From: Pseudosulfitobacter pseudonitzschiae | Lineage (GTDB): Bacteria; Pseudomonadota; Alphaproteobacteria; Rhodobacterales; Rhodobacteraceae | Reading direction: 5' to 3' | DNA length: 64,000 nucleotides | NCBI RefSeq assembly: GCF_002222635.1 | Contig: NZ_CP022415.1 | Span: forward strand, 806,001-870,000 | Translations under genes and position numbers: made by a program | The notes under the pieces: generated by a model | What the model was told of the DNA's origin: nothing | Databases searched by the model: none | Seen by the model: the letters and a program-made list of their open reading frames with translations, nothing else | Part shown: one piece after another, positions 1-8,017 of the stretch | Layout of the letters: the number at the start of each line of letters is the position of its first letter | Position numbering within the stretch: position 1 is the stretch's first letter

Positions 1-221
1 ACGATCTGGGGCTGGTCCCGGGGCGCGATCTGTCCATCGTCGGCTGTGACGACATGGAGGAGGCAGGGTTGAGTTTTCCGCGCCTGACCACCGTGGCGGT
101 AGACAAGGGCAGCATTGGCCGCGCGGCATCGCACAGCCTGCTGTATCCTCCGTCGGGCGGAGGCGTGACCTGCCTGCCGCCTCGCCTGATCCTGCGCGAA
201 ACTGTCGGTCCGGTGGCTTGA
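1..221 (+). CDS. LacI-family transcriptional regulator, C-terminal fragment
   Basis: The gene enters from the left edge of the window and ends with TGA at 219-221. The 72 visible codons read as the end of a LacI/GalR-type effector-binding domain: a segment GLVPGRDLSIVGCDDMEE is followed by the typical strand and linker ending PPRLILRETVGP. In this family that segment belongs to the periplasmic-binding-protein-like half that binds a sugar or sugar-like effector. The DNA-binding helix-turn-helix and most of the protein lie outside the window, so neither effector nor regulon can be named. The reading frame starts at base 3. Confidence 0.75.
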   Translation, partial: DLGLVPGRDLSIVGCDDMEEAGLSFPRLTTVAVDKGSIGRAASHSLLYPPSGGGVTCLPPRLILRETVGPVA

Positions 222-361
222 TCCAGGTGTCATCACCTTGCCCAGCCGAGAGACGTGGGCGGGGTCGGCGTGTGGTTCGGCCTTGTGGTCGGGCTGGGCG
301 GGGCTGCGGTGACGCTGGCATGGCGCTTCTGGCGGGTCAGCTTCCCCGCGATGCAGACGTC

Positions 362-850
362 CTAGCCGTTCATCAACCGATCGGCCTTTTTGCGCACCAG
401 CACGCTGCGCAGATCGTGCATCGCCAGCAGCAGCGCATCGGTCACATCTTCCAACTGGTCATCGGTGGCCCTGGACTGTGCCCAATGCGTGGTCAGGTTC
501 AAATAGTCCACTGCGCGGTGGATATCGTCAATGTCGCGCGCCGCCAGCAGCGCCTGCCGCGAGGCCATCCACGACTGGATTTCGGCCATATCCTCGGGGC
601 TTAGCGTGCGGTCGTCATGCGGTTTGACCTCGCCGTTGCGGATGTTGATGACAGCGATCTGGTCCATCTCGATCCGGCGCTGCCGGTTCTCGGTGTCGAT
701 GCGAAATACGGCTGCCCCGTTTTCCCGAACTCTGAAATAATAGTCGGGTAACTCGCCTGCCCTGCCGCAATCCTTGATCGTTCGGGTGTCTTCCGCTTTG
801 CGTTTAACAGCAACGGGTTGCCAGGCTAACAGCAACGGGTTGTCAGGCAA
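362..850 (-). CDS. Conserved hypothetical protein of Rhodobacterales type, abnormal 5' end
   Basis: The body from about residue 33 (PDYYFRVRENGAAVF) to the end (VRKKADRLMNG) is a well-formed, charged, soluble protein of roughly 125 residues with ordinary high-GC codon use. From memory it resembles a small conserved family in Rhodobacterales whose function is unknown to me. The first ~32 residues do not look like part of that family. The only in-frame start codons upstream of the conserved part are TTG codons without a visible Shine-Dalgarno, and they lie in a 22-bp tandem duplication (805-848). The native start may therefore have been lost or replaced at a junction. The protein body is probably real; whether it is still translated is open. 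Confidence 0.55.
   Translation of the reverse strand: MPDNPLLLAWQPVAVKRKAEDTRTIKDCGRAGELPDYYFRVRENGAAVFRIDTENRQRRIEMDQIAVINIRNGEVKPHDDRTLSPEDMAEIQSWMASRQALLAARDIDDIHRAVDYLNLTTHWAQSRATDDQLEDVTDALLLAMHDLRSVLVRKKADRLMNG
805..848. repeat. 22-bp tandem direct repeat at a gene 5' end
   Basis: Positions 805-826 and 827-848 carry the same 22-bp unit (TAACAGCAACGGGTTGYCAGGC) with one difference, C at 821 versus T at 843. The unit is not a multiple of three, so it cannot be a coding repeat. It lies at the 5' end of the gene at 362-850 and at the left edge of the AT-richer island that begins at about 850. Confidence 0.9.
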
Positions 851-1011
851 AGAAATTTAGTCGTCGGGAAGCAGGCAAGGGAGATGTTGCGATCGAACTG
901 CAACCTTGTACATACTGTAGCGGATAAAAGACGAAACTTTGTTTAATTTTAACTTTGGAAAGTTGTTAAGGCATGCTACTGAGGTGGGACAACCAAGCAA
1001 TGGAGTAGAAA

Positions 1012-1512
1012 ATGACCAGTTACACACAAACCGCTGAAGAACTGATGAAAGCTATCGTGACCTACAATGAGGATCTGGGCACATCAAAAGACCTGATTAA
1101 CAGGCTTAGTAACAACGTTTCTTGGTATTTCTTTGAGACAGATGGAGTCTATCATTACGGACCCAGCAAGTGGGTCGGCTACAAGGATATGGATGCAGAA
1201 ACCTATATTCGGCTGACCGATAGCAGGGAGCTGGGCGGTCAGTTGACTGAAGCATCGTTAGCTTCTTTGCGTCGTCAAGTAGCGCCAAACACTAGCGAGC
1301 ATCTTGCTCACTATGATCGGTTGACGAAGATGCTGGCGGCTTATGGTAAGGTGCCAAACAAGCGGGTACGCTTCAACGCAATCGTTAGTATCGACGATGT
1401 TGATGTGGAGGAGGCGGATAGAAACGCGAACCTTGTAGCACTTATTAGCGCTGTAATCCGGACATTGCCAGAAAGTGCTAAAACGCAGTTGAAGCGAGAG
1501 TTTTTTCTGTGA
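1012..1512 (+). CDS. Hypothetical protein, first gene of an AT-richer two-gene island
   Basis: A 166-residue protein that I do not recognise. The ATG at 1012 follows a GGAG at 1002-1005 with good spacing. The predicted product is soluble, with no signal peptide or membrane segment. It contains a tryptophan/tyrosine-rich stretch (SWYFFETDGVYHYGPSKW, about residues 37-54) followed by WVGYKDMDAETY, and ends in a mixed helical region. Codon use is visibly AT-richer than its neighbours, with many A/T third positions, which suggests acquisition from elsewhere. It overlaps the next gene in a TGATG arrangement, so the two are probably translated together and may act together. No function is proposed. 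Confidence 0.75.
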   Translation: MTSYTQTAEELMKAIVTYNEDLGTSKDLINRLSNNVSWYFFETDGVYHYGPSKWVGYKDMDAETYIRLTDSRELGGQLTEASLASLRRQVAPNTSEHLAHYDRLTKMLAAYGKVPNKRVRFNAIVSIDDVDVEEADRNANLVALISAVIRTLPESAKTQLKREFFL

Positions 1513-1898
1513 TGGGATATGACGCAATACAACGAAAACTTGTTGATGTTGAAATATTTCATGGGTGGCCCTCTGGAGCGATCGCGCTTTTTTATGACGC
1601 TTCAGGCGTTCTCATTAAGACTAAGCAGGCTGATGAATTTTTCGATATTTCAGATGAAATAGACGCCATGCGACTAGGTAGGTTCCCATGGCGGGCGTCA
1701 ATCGGGATTCTCTATGAGGTCAGCAGTTCCGACCCTCGGACACATGATGACCACTATGTGAATATGATTGCTTCAAATATTTCTTACGACCTCACATTTG
1801 ATGGCTTTGAAGTTACAATGAAGCGGAATACAAAGCTGGAGACCAAGTTAGGCCTATTCGTCTGGGACCTCTCTATAAATATCAACAATTCCGACTAA
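1512..1898 (+). CDS. Hypothetical protein, translationally coupled partner
   Basis: A 128-residue protein beginning MGYDAIQRKLVDVEIF. The ATG at 1512 shares its A with the TGA stop of the preceding gene; a GTG three bases earlier is an alternative start. It has no membrane segment or signal peptide and no motif I recognise. Like its partner it has AT-rich codon use unlike the surrounding Rhodobacterales genes. Two small coupled genes of foreign composition between housekeeping genes would fit a toxin-antitoxin, immunity or defence pair, but nothing in the sequences proves that. Confidence 0.7.
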   Translation: MGYDAIQRKLVDVEIFHGWPSGAIALFYDASGVLIKTKQADEFFDISDEIDAMRLGRFPWRASIGILYEVSSSDPRTHDDHYVNMIASNISYDLTFDGFEVTMKRNTKLETKLGLFVWDLSININNSD

Positions 1899-1965
1899 TT
1901 GGCTCGTGTTTATGGGAGTGGCTAAAGCCGTTTAGAATTTAGGCAATGACTACAACTGCCGAATC

Positions 1966-1987
1966 GGCGGGGCACTAAAGCCCCGCC
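1966..1987 (-). terminator. Terminator-like hairpin downstream of the aspartate aminotransferase
   Basis: GGCGGGGC (1966-1973) pairs perfectly with GCCCCGCC (1980-1987) around a six-base loop. It sits eight bases beyond the stop of the aminotransferase gene. No long U-run follows, so it is a GC-rich hairpin rather than a textbook intrinsic terminator. Confidence 0.6.
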
Positions 1988-1994
1988 AACCCTC

Positions 1995-3212
<1,218 letters not shown>

Positions 3213-3291
3213 CTAGGATTACATGGGACTCATAGGCGCGGGCCGAAGCGCGATCAAGCAACTTAACCACCAATGCAAAGAGGACATGACC

Positions 3292-3690
3292 ATGACCGAC
3301 GAAAGCAACGACTGGTACAGCCAAGAGGCAGCAACCTTTGGTGACAGGGTGGCCGCCGCGCGCGAGGCCGCAGGTCTGAGCCAAAAGGAACTGGCCCGCC
3401 GCCTGGGCGTGCGCCTGTCCACCGTGCGCGGATGGGAAGACGACCGCTCCGAGCCGCGCGCCAACCGCCTGTCGATGATGGCGGGGCTGTTGAACGTGTC
3501 GATGATGTGGCTGATCAACGGCGAAGGCGACGGTCTGGCCTCGCCCGAGGAAGATCCGCTGCCGCGCGACATGCGCCTGCTGCTGGCCGACCTGCGGTCA
3601 CTGCGCGCCGATCTGGTGTCCAAGGCCGAACAGGTGGCCCGAATGGAAAAAACCTTGCGCAAGCTGGTACAGGAAACAACCGATGTCTGA
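3292..3690 (+). CDS. XRE-family helix-turn-helix regulator
   Basis: About 132 residues starting MTDESNDWYSQE. The HTH_3 (Cro/C1) domain is clear: FGDRVAAAREAAGLSQKELA, then RRLGVRLSTVRGWEDDRSEP, with the recognition helix in the second part. A leucine- and charge-rich C-terminal segment (LLLADLRSLRADLVSKAEQV) probably forms a dimerising coiled coil. An AAAGAGG precedes the ATG at 3292 by eight bases; the ATG at 3286 and the longer frame from 3223 are less likely starts. The gene overlaps the sdhE-like gene by eight bases, so the two are co-transcribed. Its targets cannot be read from the sequence. Confidence 0.85.
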   Translation: MTDESNDWYSQEAATFGDRVAAAREAAGLSQKELARRLGVRLSTVRGWEDDRSEPRANRLSMMAGLLNVSMMWLINGEGDGLASPEEDPLPRDMRLLLADLRSLRADLVSKAEQVARMEKTLRKLVQETTDV

Positions 3691-3949
3691 AGTGCACGAA
3701 CACCGTCTGAAACGCCTGAAAATGCGCTCGATGCGGCGCGGGATCAAGGAAATGGATATCATCCTCGAAGCCTATGCCGACGACACGCTGCATCTGATGG
3801 ATGACGCGGAACTGACGCTTTACGACGAGATGCTGAACGAAAATGATCAGGATCTCTATCAATGGGTCACGGGGCAGGTTGCCGCCCCGCCCAGATTCTC
3901 GGGGCTGATCGGGCGGATTTCCCTGCAATTCCAGGGCTCTGTCCTGTAA
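3683..3949 (+). CDS. sdhE: Succinate dehydrogenase assembly factor SdhE (FAD assembly factor family)
   Basis: An 88-residue protein of the SdhE/Sdh5/YgfY family, which helps attach FAD covalently to the SdhA flavoprotein. The family signature RRGIKEMD (the RGxxE motif) is at about residues 18-25, followed by the expected acidic helices (LTLYDEMLNENDQDLYQWVTG). Length fits. The ATG at 3683 lies inside the end of the XRE gene, an eight-base overlap implying translational coupling. The C-terminal tail after the five-helix core (PRFSGLIGRI) is also seen in alphaproteobacterial members. Confidence 0.85.
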   Translation: MSEVHEHRLKRLKMRSMRRGIKEMDIILEAYADDTLHLMDDAELTLYDEMLNENDQDLYQWVTGQVAAPPRFSGLIGRISLQFQGSVL

Positions 3950-4045
3950 AGTTACAGCACTTGCAAAGTGGCCGGACCCACTTAACGGTTTATTGTCAAA
4001 TTCGACGCATTCTCTCTCGCAGAATGAACGAGTCGGAGAACAACA

Positions 4046-4558
4046 ATGAGCATTCAGGAACCCGCGCTGCGGGTCCCCGGGGAACGTCCTCCGGGCAAGA
4101 GTTTCATCGTCAGCTACCTTGAGTCGCTGTCGCTGGTCGAACGGCTGCACCGTCTGCTGCTGGACGTGATCAAGGACGAATTCGAACGCGTCGGCGTGCT
4201 GGAAATCAACGCGGTGCAGGCGCTGTTGCTGTTCAACATCGGCGACAACGAGGTGACAGCGGGCGAGCTGAAAAGCCGTGGCTACTATCAGGGCAGCAAC
4301 GTCAGCTATAACCTGAAAAAGCTGGTCGAAATGGGCTATATGCACCACCAGCGCTGCGAGGTCGACCGCCGCTCGGTGCGGGTGCGGCTGACCGAAAACG
4401 GGCGCATGATCCGCAACACCGTCAGCGATCTGTTCGAACGCCACGCCGAAGGGTTGCAAGCCGCCAACGTCCTGCGTGCCGACGGTATCGACGACATCAC
4501 CAGCACCCTGAAACGGGTGGAACGCTATTGGACGGACCAGATCCGCTATATCTATTGA
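4046..4558 (+). CDS. ldtR: MarR-family winged-helix regulator, LdtR-like
   Basis: A 170-residue winged-helix protein with the organisation of LdtR, the alphaproteobacterial MarR-type regulator described in Liberibacter and Rhizobiales as controlling an L,D-transpeptidase and osmotic or membrane stress genes. The winged helix runs from about residue 50 (VLEINAVQALLLFNIGD) through the recognition helix (RGYYQGSNVSYNLKKLVEMGY) to the wing (HQRCEVDRRSVRVRLTENG). The ATG at 4046 follows a GGAG at 4037-4040. It appears monocistronic. The LdtR assignment rests on the distinctive YYQGSNVSYNLKKL helix; the target genes here are unknown. Confidence 0.8.
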   Translation: MSIQEPALRVPGERPPGKSFIVSYLESLSLVERLHRLLLDVIKDEFERVGVLEINAVQALLLFNIGDNEVTAGELKSRGYYQGSNVSYNLKKLVEMGYMHHQRCEVDRRSVRVRLTENGRMIRNTVSDLFERHAEGLQAANVLRADGIDDITSTLKRVERYWTDQIRYIY

Positions 4559-4585
4559 CAGCAGCCACCCGCTGCTTGGCAGTTC

Positions 4586-4620
4586 GGCCCTTCGGGGAGA
4601 GTTTTTCTGGCAAGATGAAG
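4586..4620. repeat. Roseobacter-type intergenic repeat, copy 1
   Basis: The segment GGCCCTTCGGGGAGAGTTTT followed by TCTGGCAAGATGAAG lies between the LdtR-like gene and the DUF1194 pair. It resembles two other intergenic segments in this window (38526-38557 and 59358-59390): a GC-rich head, then GGGAxATTTx or GGGAGAGTTT, then a GCCAA/GGCAA-AAGAAG-like tail. Divergent from the other two copies. Confidence 0.45.
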
Positions 4621-4624
4621 CGGA

Positions 4625-5338
4625 TCAGGGGCGGACAATTTGCCCGATGACCAAGGTCTGCAATTCACGCTCCAGCTTGCGTTGCATTGCTTCGGCATAG
4701 CCGTCATAGCCCAAAGCGGTTTCAACAAAGGCATCCGCGCCCAAAATTACCTCGGCGCGGAAATAGGAACTCAACTCGCCAATCTCGGATTGTCTGCGGT
4801 CCCCGGCTGTCGGGGTGTCCGCCCCGATGACCAGCGCATTGATGGTCACGCCGCGGCCCGCCAGTTGCCTTTTCACGTCGCGCGGACGCGGCCCGAGGTT
4901 GGATTGCCCGTCGCCCGAGATGTCCAGCGTGCGCAGGGTGCAATCGGTCTGCTCCAGCAGCGCCGCACCGTGTTGCATGGCCGATCCCAGACCGGTTCCG
5001 GGCGAACGTGGCACGCGGTTCGTGCCGCGCAATGTGGCAATGATGCCGTCCAGAATGTGCTCGGATGTGATGTCGGTCCACGGCACCAGCAGCGTGGTGT
5101 CGTCGGGGCTGCTCCACTCGAAAACCGACAGGCGCACAGGGGTCTGCGGCAATTGCATCAGCGCCTGACGCACCGTGCCCGCCTCCAGCGCCTGCGCCAG
5201 CCCGTCCAGTTGCTGGCGGTATTCGCGCGCATCGACAGAACCGGACACATCCAGCGCCAGCGCCAGCGCCTGACGGCACGCCGCCTGCGCCTGTCCTGCG
5301 CAGAGCATCGCGCACAAAAGCAGCGCCAGCCGTGTCAT
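4625..5338 (-). CDS. DUF1194 secreted von Willebrand factor A-like protein (copy 1)
   Basis: A 237-residue exported protein. Residues 1-19 form a signal peptide (MTRLALLLCAMLCAGQAQA). The mature part begins as a VWA-like domain with the metal-binding motif DVSGSVD at about residue 29. Further family blocks are VFEWSSPDD and DISGDGQSN, as in DUF1194 proteins, which are frequent in Rhodobacterales and functionally uncharacterised. It overlaps the upstream paralogue by four bases (ATGA), so the two are a translationally coupled pair that probably arose by tandem duplication. A periplasmic metal-dependent adhesion or protein-interaction role is inferred from the fold only. Confidence 0.85.
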   Translation of the reverse strand: MTRLALLLCAMLCAGQAQAACRQALALALDVSGSVDAREYRQQLDGLAQALEAGTVRQALMQLPQTPVRLSVFEWSSPDDTTLLVPWTDITSEHILDGIIATLRGTNRVPRSPGTGLGSAMQHGAALLEQTDCTLRTLDISGDGQSNLGPRPRDVKRQLAGRGVTINALVIGADTPTAGDRRQSEIGELSSYFRAEVILGADAFVETALGYDGYAEAMQRKLERELQTLVIGQIVRP

Positions 5339-6042
5339 CCCTGACTGCTTTCATCCCGCAGCGCCCCGATCACCGGTGGCGACAGCTCGCGCACCAGCTT
5401 GCGACGCATCGCGCGCTCGTAATCCTCGAATCCCTGCGCCACTTCCAGAAACGCCCCCGAACCGTGCAAAACCTCGCGCTGGTAAAAGGCGATCAATCCC
5501 ACCTCGGCCTCGAAATCGGCGGCATTGACCACCAGACCGTTCACCGTGATCCCGTCGAACGCAAAGGCATCATAGGCGGTCGCCGGCCCGAAACCGTCGT
5601 TGTTCTGCCCGTCACCGGCCATGTCCAGCGTGCGGTACAGACACTGCGGCGCGCGCTCGAACAGCCCCGCGCCATATCCCAGCGCGTACCCCATCGCGGT
5701 GGGGAAATCATTGTGCGACCGCTGCGACACGGCCACGGTCTCGGCTGCCATCAACAGGTCTGCGGGGCTGCGCACCAGCACCCAGTCCAGCACCATGGAC
5801 TGATTGTATCGCCCCGACCATTCGTAAACCGCCAGCGCCACAGGGTCATTCGTGGCAAAAAACGCCGCGCGCACTTCGGGTGCGGTCAGCGCCGCCACCA
5901 GCCCCTGCCGCTGCAACGTATCCTCGGTCGGATCCACCGACGACGATACGTCCAGCGCCAGCACCAGCGCCAACCGGCACTGTTCGGCTGCGGCGGGCAG
6001 GGCCGTCAGGCCCCACCACAATGCGATCAGGGCGCGTTTCAC
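5335..6042 (-). CDS. DUF1194 secreted von Willebrand factor A-like protein (copy 2)
   Basis: A second DUF1194 protein of about 235 residues from the GTG at 6042. This start gives a clean signal peptide (VKRALIALWWGLTALPAAAEQC); longer versions would run into the glyoxalase gene. The VWA metal motif is DVSSSVD and the second block is DMAGDGQNNDG. Two cysteines (EQCRLAL and APQCLYRTLD) match positions in the paralogue and probably form a disulfide. The gene begins two bases after the gloA stop and its own stop overlaps the next start, so gloA and the DUF1194 pair are one transcription unit. Function unknown. Confidence 0.82.
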   Translation of the reverse strand: MKRALIALWWGLTALPAAAEQCRLALVLALDVSSSVDPTEDTLQRQGLVAALTAPEVRAAFFATNDPVALAVYEWSGRYNQSMVLDWVLVRSPADLLMAAETVAVSQRSHNDFPTAMGYALGYGAGLFERAPQCLYRTLDMAGDGQNNDGFGPATAYDAFAFDGITVNGLVVNAADFEAEVGLIAFYQREVLHGSGAFLEVAQGFEDYERAMRRKLVRELSPPVIGALRDESSQG

Positions 6043-6044
6043 CT

Positions 6045-6473
6045 TTACCAGTGACCGGTGTTTTCCATGCTGGCCCACGGCTCTTGCGGGGCCAGCGCGT
6101 CACCTGCCTGAAGCAACTCGATCGAGATATTGTCAGGCGAACGCACAAAGGCCATATGCCCGTCGCGCGGCGGGCGGTTGATGGTCACACCGTTGTCCTG
6201 CAGTTTCTGGCACATCGCATAGATGTCATCGACCGCATAGGCCAGATGCCCGAAATGACGGCTGTCATCGGGCAGTTTGTCGTCGCCATCCCAGTTATAG
6301 GTCAGCTCGACGGGGCAGTCTTCCTGCCCTTCGGGGGCCATGAAAATCAGCGAAAAACGCCCCTGTTCGCTGTCCATGCGGCGGGTCTCTTTCAGGCCCA
6401 GCATTTCGAAAAAGGCCATGGATTTCTCCAGATCCTTTACCCGAACCATCGTGTGCAAGTACTTCAGCGCCAT
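6045..6473 (-). CDS. gloA: Lactoylglutathione lyase (glyoxalase I)
   Basis: Converts the hemithioacetal of methylglyoxal and glutathione into S-lactoylglutathione. The 142-residue protein has the two beta-alpha-beta-beta-beta modules of the VOC fold. All four expected metal ligands are visible: H7 (KYLHTMVR), E56 (VELTYNW), H76 (HFGHLAY) and E119 (ISIELLQ). The N-terminal HTMVRVKDLEKSMAFF is diagnostic of true glyoxalase I rather than a generic VOC protein. It is the first gene of a short minus-strand operon with the two DUF1194 genes. Shares no obvious function with them. Confidence 0.92.
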   Translation of the reverse strand: MALKYLHTMVRVKDLEKSMAFFEMLGLKETRRMDSEQGRFSLIFMAPEGQEDCPVELTYNWDGDDKLPDDSRHFGHLAYAVDDIYAMCQKLQDNGVTINRPPRDGHMAFVRSPDNISIELLQAGDALAPQEPWASMENTGHW

Positions 6474-6592
6474 TGTTGCGTCCTTTCGTCTTTGAAGTCA
6501 CGGCTAACACTAGCACGGGCACGCCCGAGGGCCAGAGCACATTGCCGTGCAAAACGGTTGATCGGGACAGGCCAAGAAAGGGCAGGGGGCAA

Positions 6593-7978
6593 TCAGAACC
6601 GCGACTTGATCTCGAAGCCGATGGAAATCTCGTCGCCCTCATAGCGGCTGACATTGCTTTGGCGTTGACCGGCGCGCAGCCGCACCGACGGGGCAAAGCC
6701 CGCATAGTCGTAATCCTCGAAGAACAGGGTGATGTCGCCGTAGGCCGACATATCCTGACGCCCGCCCGGAACCGAGATCCACCCCACGCGAAAATCGTCG
6801 AATTGCGACTGGCCAAAGGTCAGCGATGCGCTGATCTGCGCGGGCCCGACGGATTTGCCAAAATGATAAGAGGCCCGCAGGCTTGACGACTGCTGGCGCA
6901 TGTTGATGTGGTCTGCATCCACATCAGACAGTGAAAAAGACAGCGCAACGCTGTCGCCGCGCTCCAGCTTGTGGCTGATCTGGGCGCCGAATGTGGTCAG
7001 GGTCTGGTCCTGACTGTCGCGAAAGGCCGAATTGCGCTCTTCCAGCGATGCGTTAAAACGCAACCGCGTGCGCGCGCCCAGCTTGATCGACCGGCTGCCA
7101 CGCACCACCGCGAAATCATAGTTTTCTTCCGATCCGGACCATGTACGGCCCACGGCCACCCCGACTGACGCAGTGTTGCCCGCCTTGCCCCAGCGGAAAT
7201 GCCGGTCAATCGACAGATCGGCATAGGTGCTGCCCAGATCGGACCCGCTCAGTCCCGGCGCCGCCGCCTTGGCCTCGGATGACAGCGACACCCGTTTGAC
7301 ATACAGCCGCGCGCCAATCTGGGTGGCAGCGGTTTTGGACTGGGAAATGCGATACCCCAGCGCCACGTCGGTGGTTGCAATGGTGCCCGAAAGCGCCTGT
7401 GCGCTGCCGCTCAGACTGCCGATGATCGGCACGCCGTCGATCAGTTGCAATGCGCTGTCCGACCCGCTGTTCACATTGTCCGACGGCGTTACACTGCCCC
7501 CGATGCGAAAGCTGAACGGGTTCATCCTGCGCACCCGCGCATAATCGGCGCCAATGCGTTTCATGTCATGTTCATTGGTGGTGTTGGTGGCCGCACGGCG
7601 CAGCCAGATCTGGGTCAGCGTCGGGCGGTTGTCCAGCATCGCGGCCCGTGCGGCAAACTGCGCGGCCTTCAGGCGGGCCTTGGACGTGTCGCTGGCGCGA
7701 TAGGCACGCCCCGCCGCCACCCGTGACGCCCGATGATTGCCCAGTTGCGCTTCGGCAGCGGCGACAATGGCCAGCGCATTGGCGTCCTTCGCATTGGCCT
7801 GCAACAGACTGCGCCCCAGCTTCAGCGCCAGGTCCGCATCGCCCCGGCTCAACGCCACATGCGCCAGTGCCCGCGCCTCGCCCAGCGTGATGTTCTGACC
7901 GGCGGGTGTGCCATGCGGCTGCGCGACCGCCATCGCCGCACCAAGGCTAAGCGCTGCGATGGCCGCAAAGCGCATCAT
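6593..7978 (-). CDS. Slam-type outer-membrane surface lipoprotein assembly modifier
   Basis: About 461 residues with three visible parts. First comes a signal peptide (MMRFAAIAALSLGAAMAVAQ), then a helical repeat region resembling TPRs (ALAHVALSRGDADLALKLGR and similar, to about residue 130). From NPFSFRIGGSVTPSDNVNSG onward there is a beta-barrel of alternating hydrophobic and polar strands ending in IGFEIKSRF, with the C-terminal Phe of outer-membrane proteins. TPR plus 14-stranded barrel, the DNNVN-like entry and the GFAP..RLRAGQRQSNVSRY ending are the Slam (DUF560) plan, known from Neisseria to move surface lipoproteins across the outer membrane. The gene lies just downstream of a TbpB-like lipoprotein gene. 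The start is ambiguous: GTG 7996, ATG 7978 or ATG 7975. Confidence 0.78.
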   Translation of the reverse strand: MMRFAAIAALSLGAAMAVAQPHGTPAGQNITLGEARALAHVALSRGDADLALKLGRSLLQANAKDANALAIVAAAEAQLGNHRASRVAAGRAYRASDTSKARLKAAQFAARAAMLDNRPTLTQIWLRRAATNTTNEHDMKRIGADYARVRRMNPFSFRIGGSVTPSDNVNSGSDSALQLIDGVPIIGSLSGSAQALSGTIATTDVALGYRISQSKTAATQIGARLYVKRVSLSSEAKAAAPGLSGSDLGSTYADLSIDRHFRWGKAGNTASVGVAVGRTWSGSEENYDFAVVRGSRSIKLGARTRLRFNASLEERNSAFRDSQDQTLTTFGAQISHKLERGDSVALSFSLSDVDADHINMRQQSSSLRASYHFGKSVGPAQISASLTFGQSQFDDFRVGWISVPGGRQDMSAYGDITLFFEDYDYAGFAPSVRLRAGQRQSNVSRYEGDEISIGFEIKSRF

Positions 7979-8017
7979 GTGGCAGAAGGGGGGCACCGGA
8001 TCAGATCGCCAGCAGGC

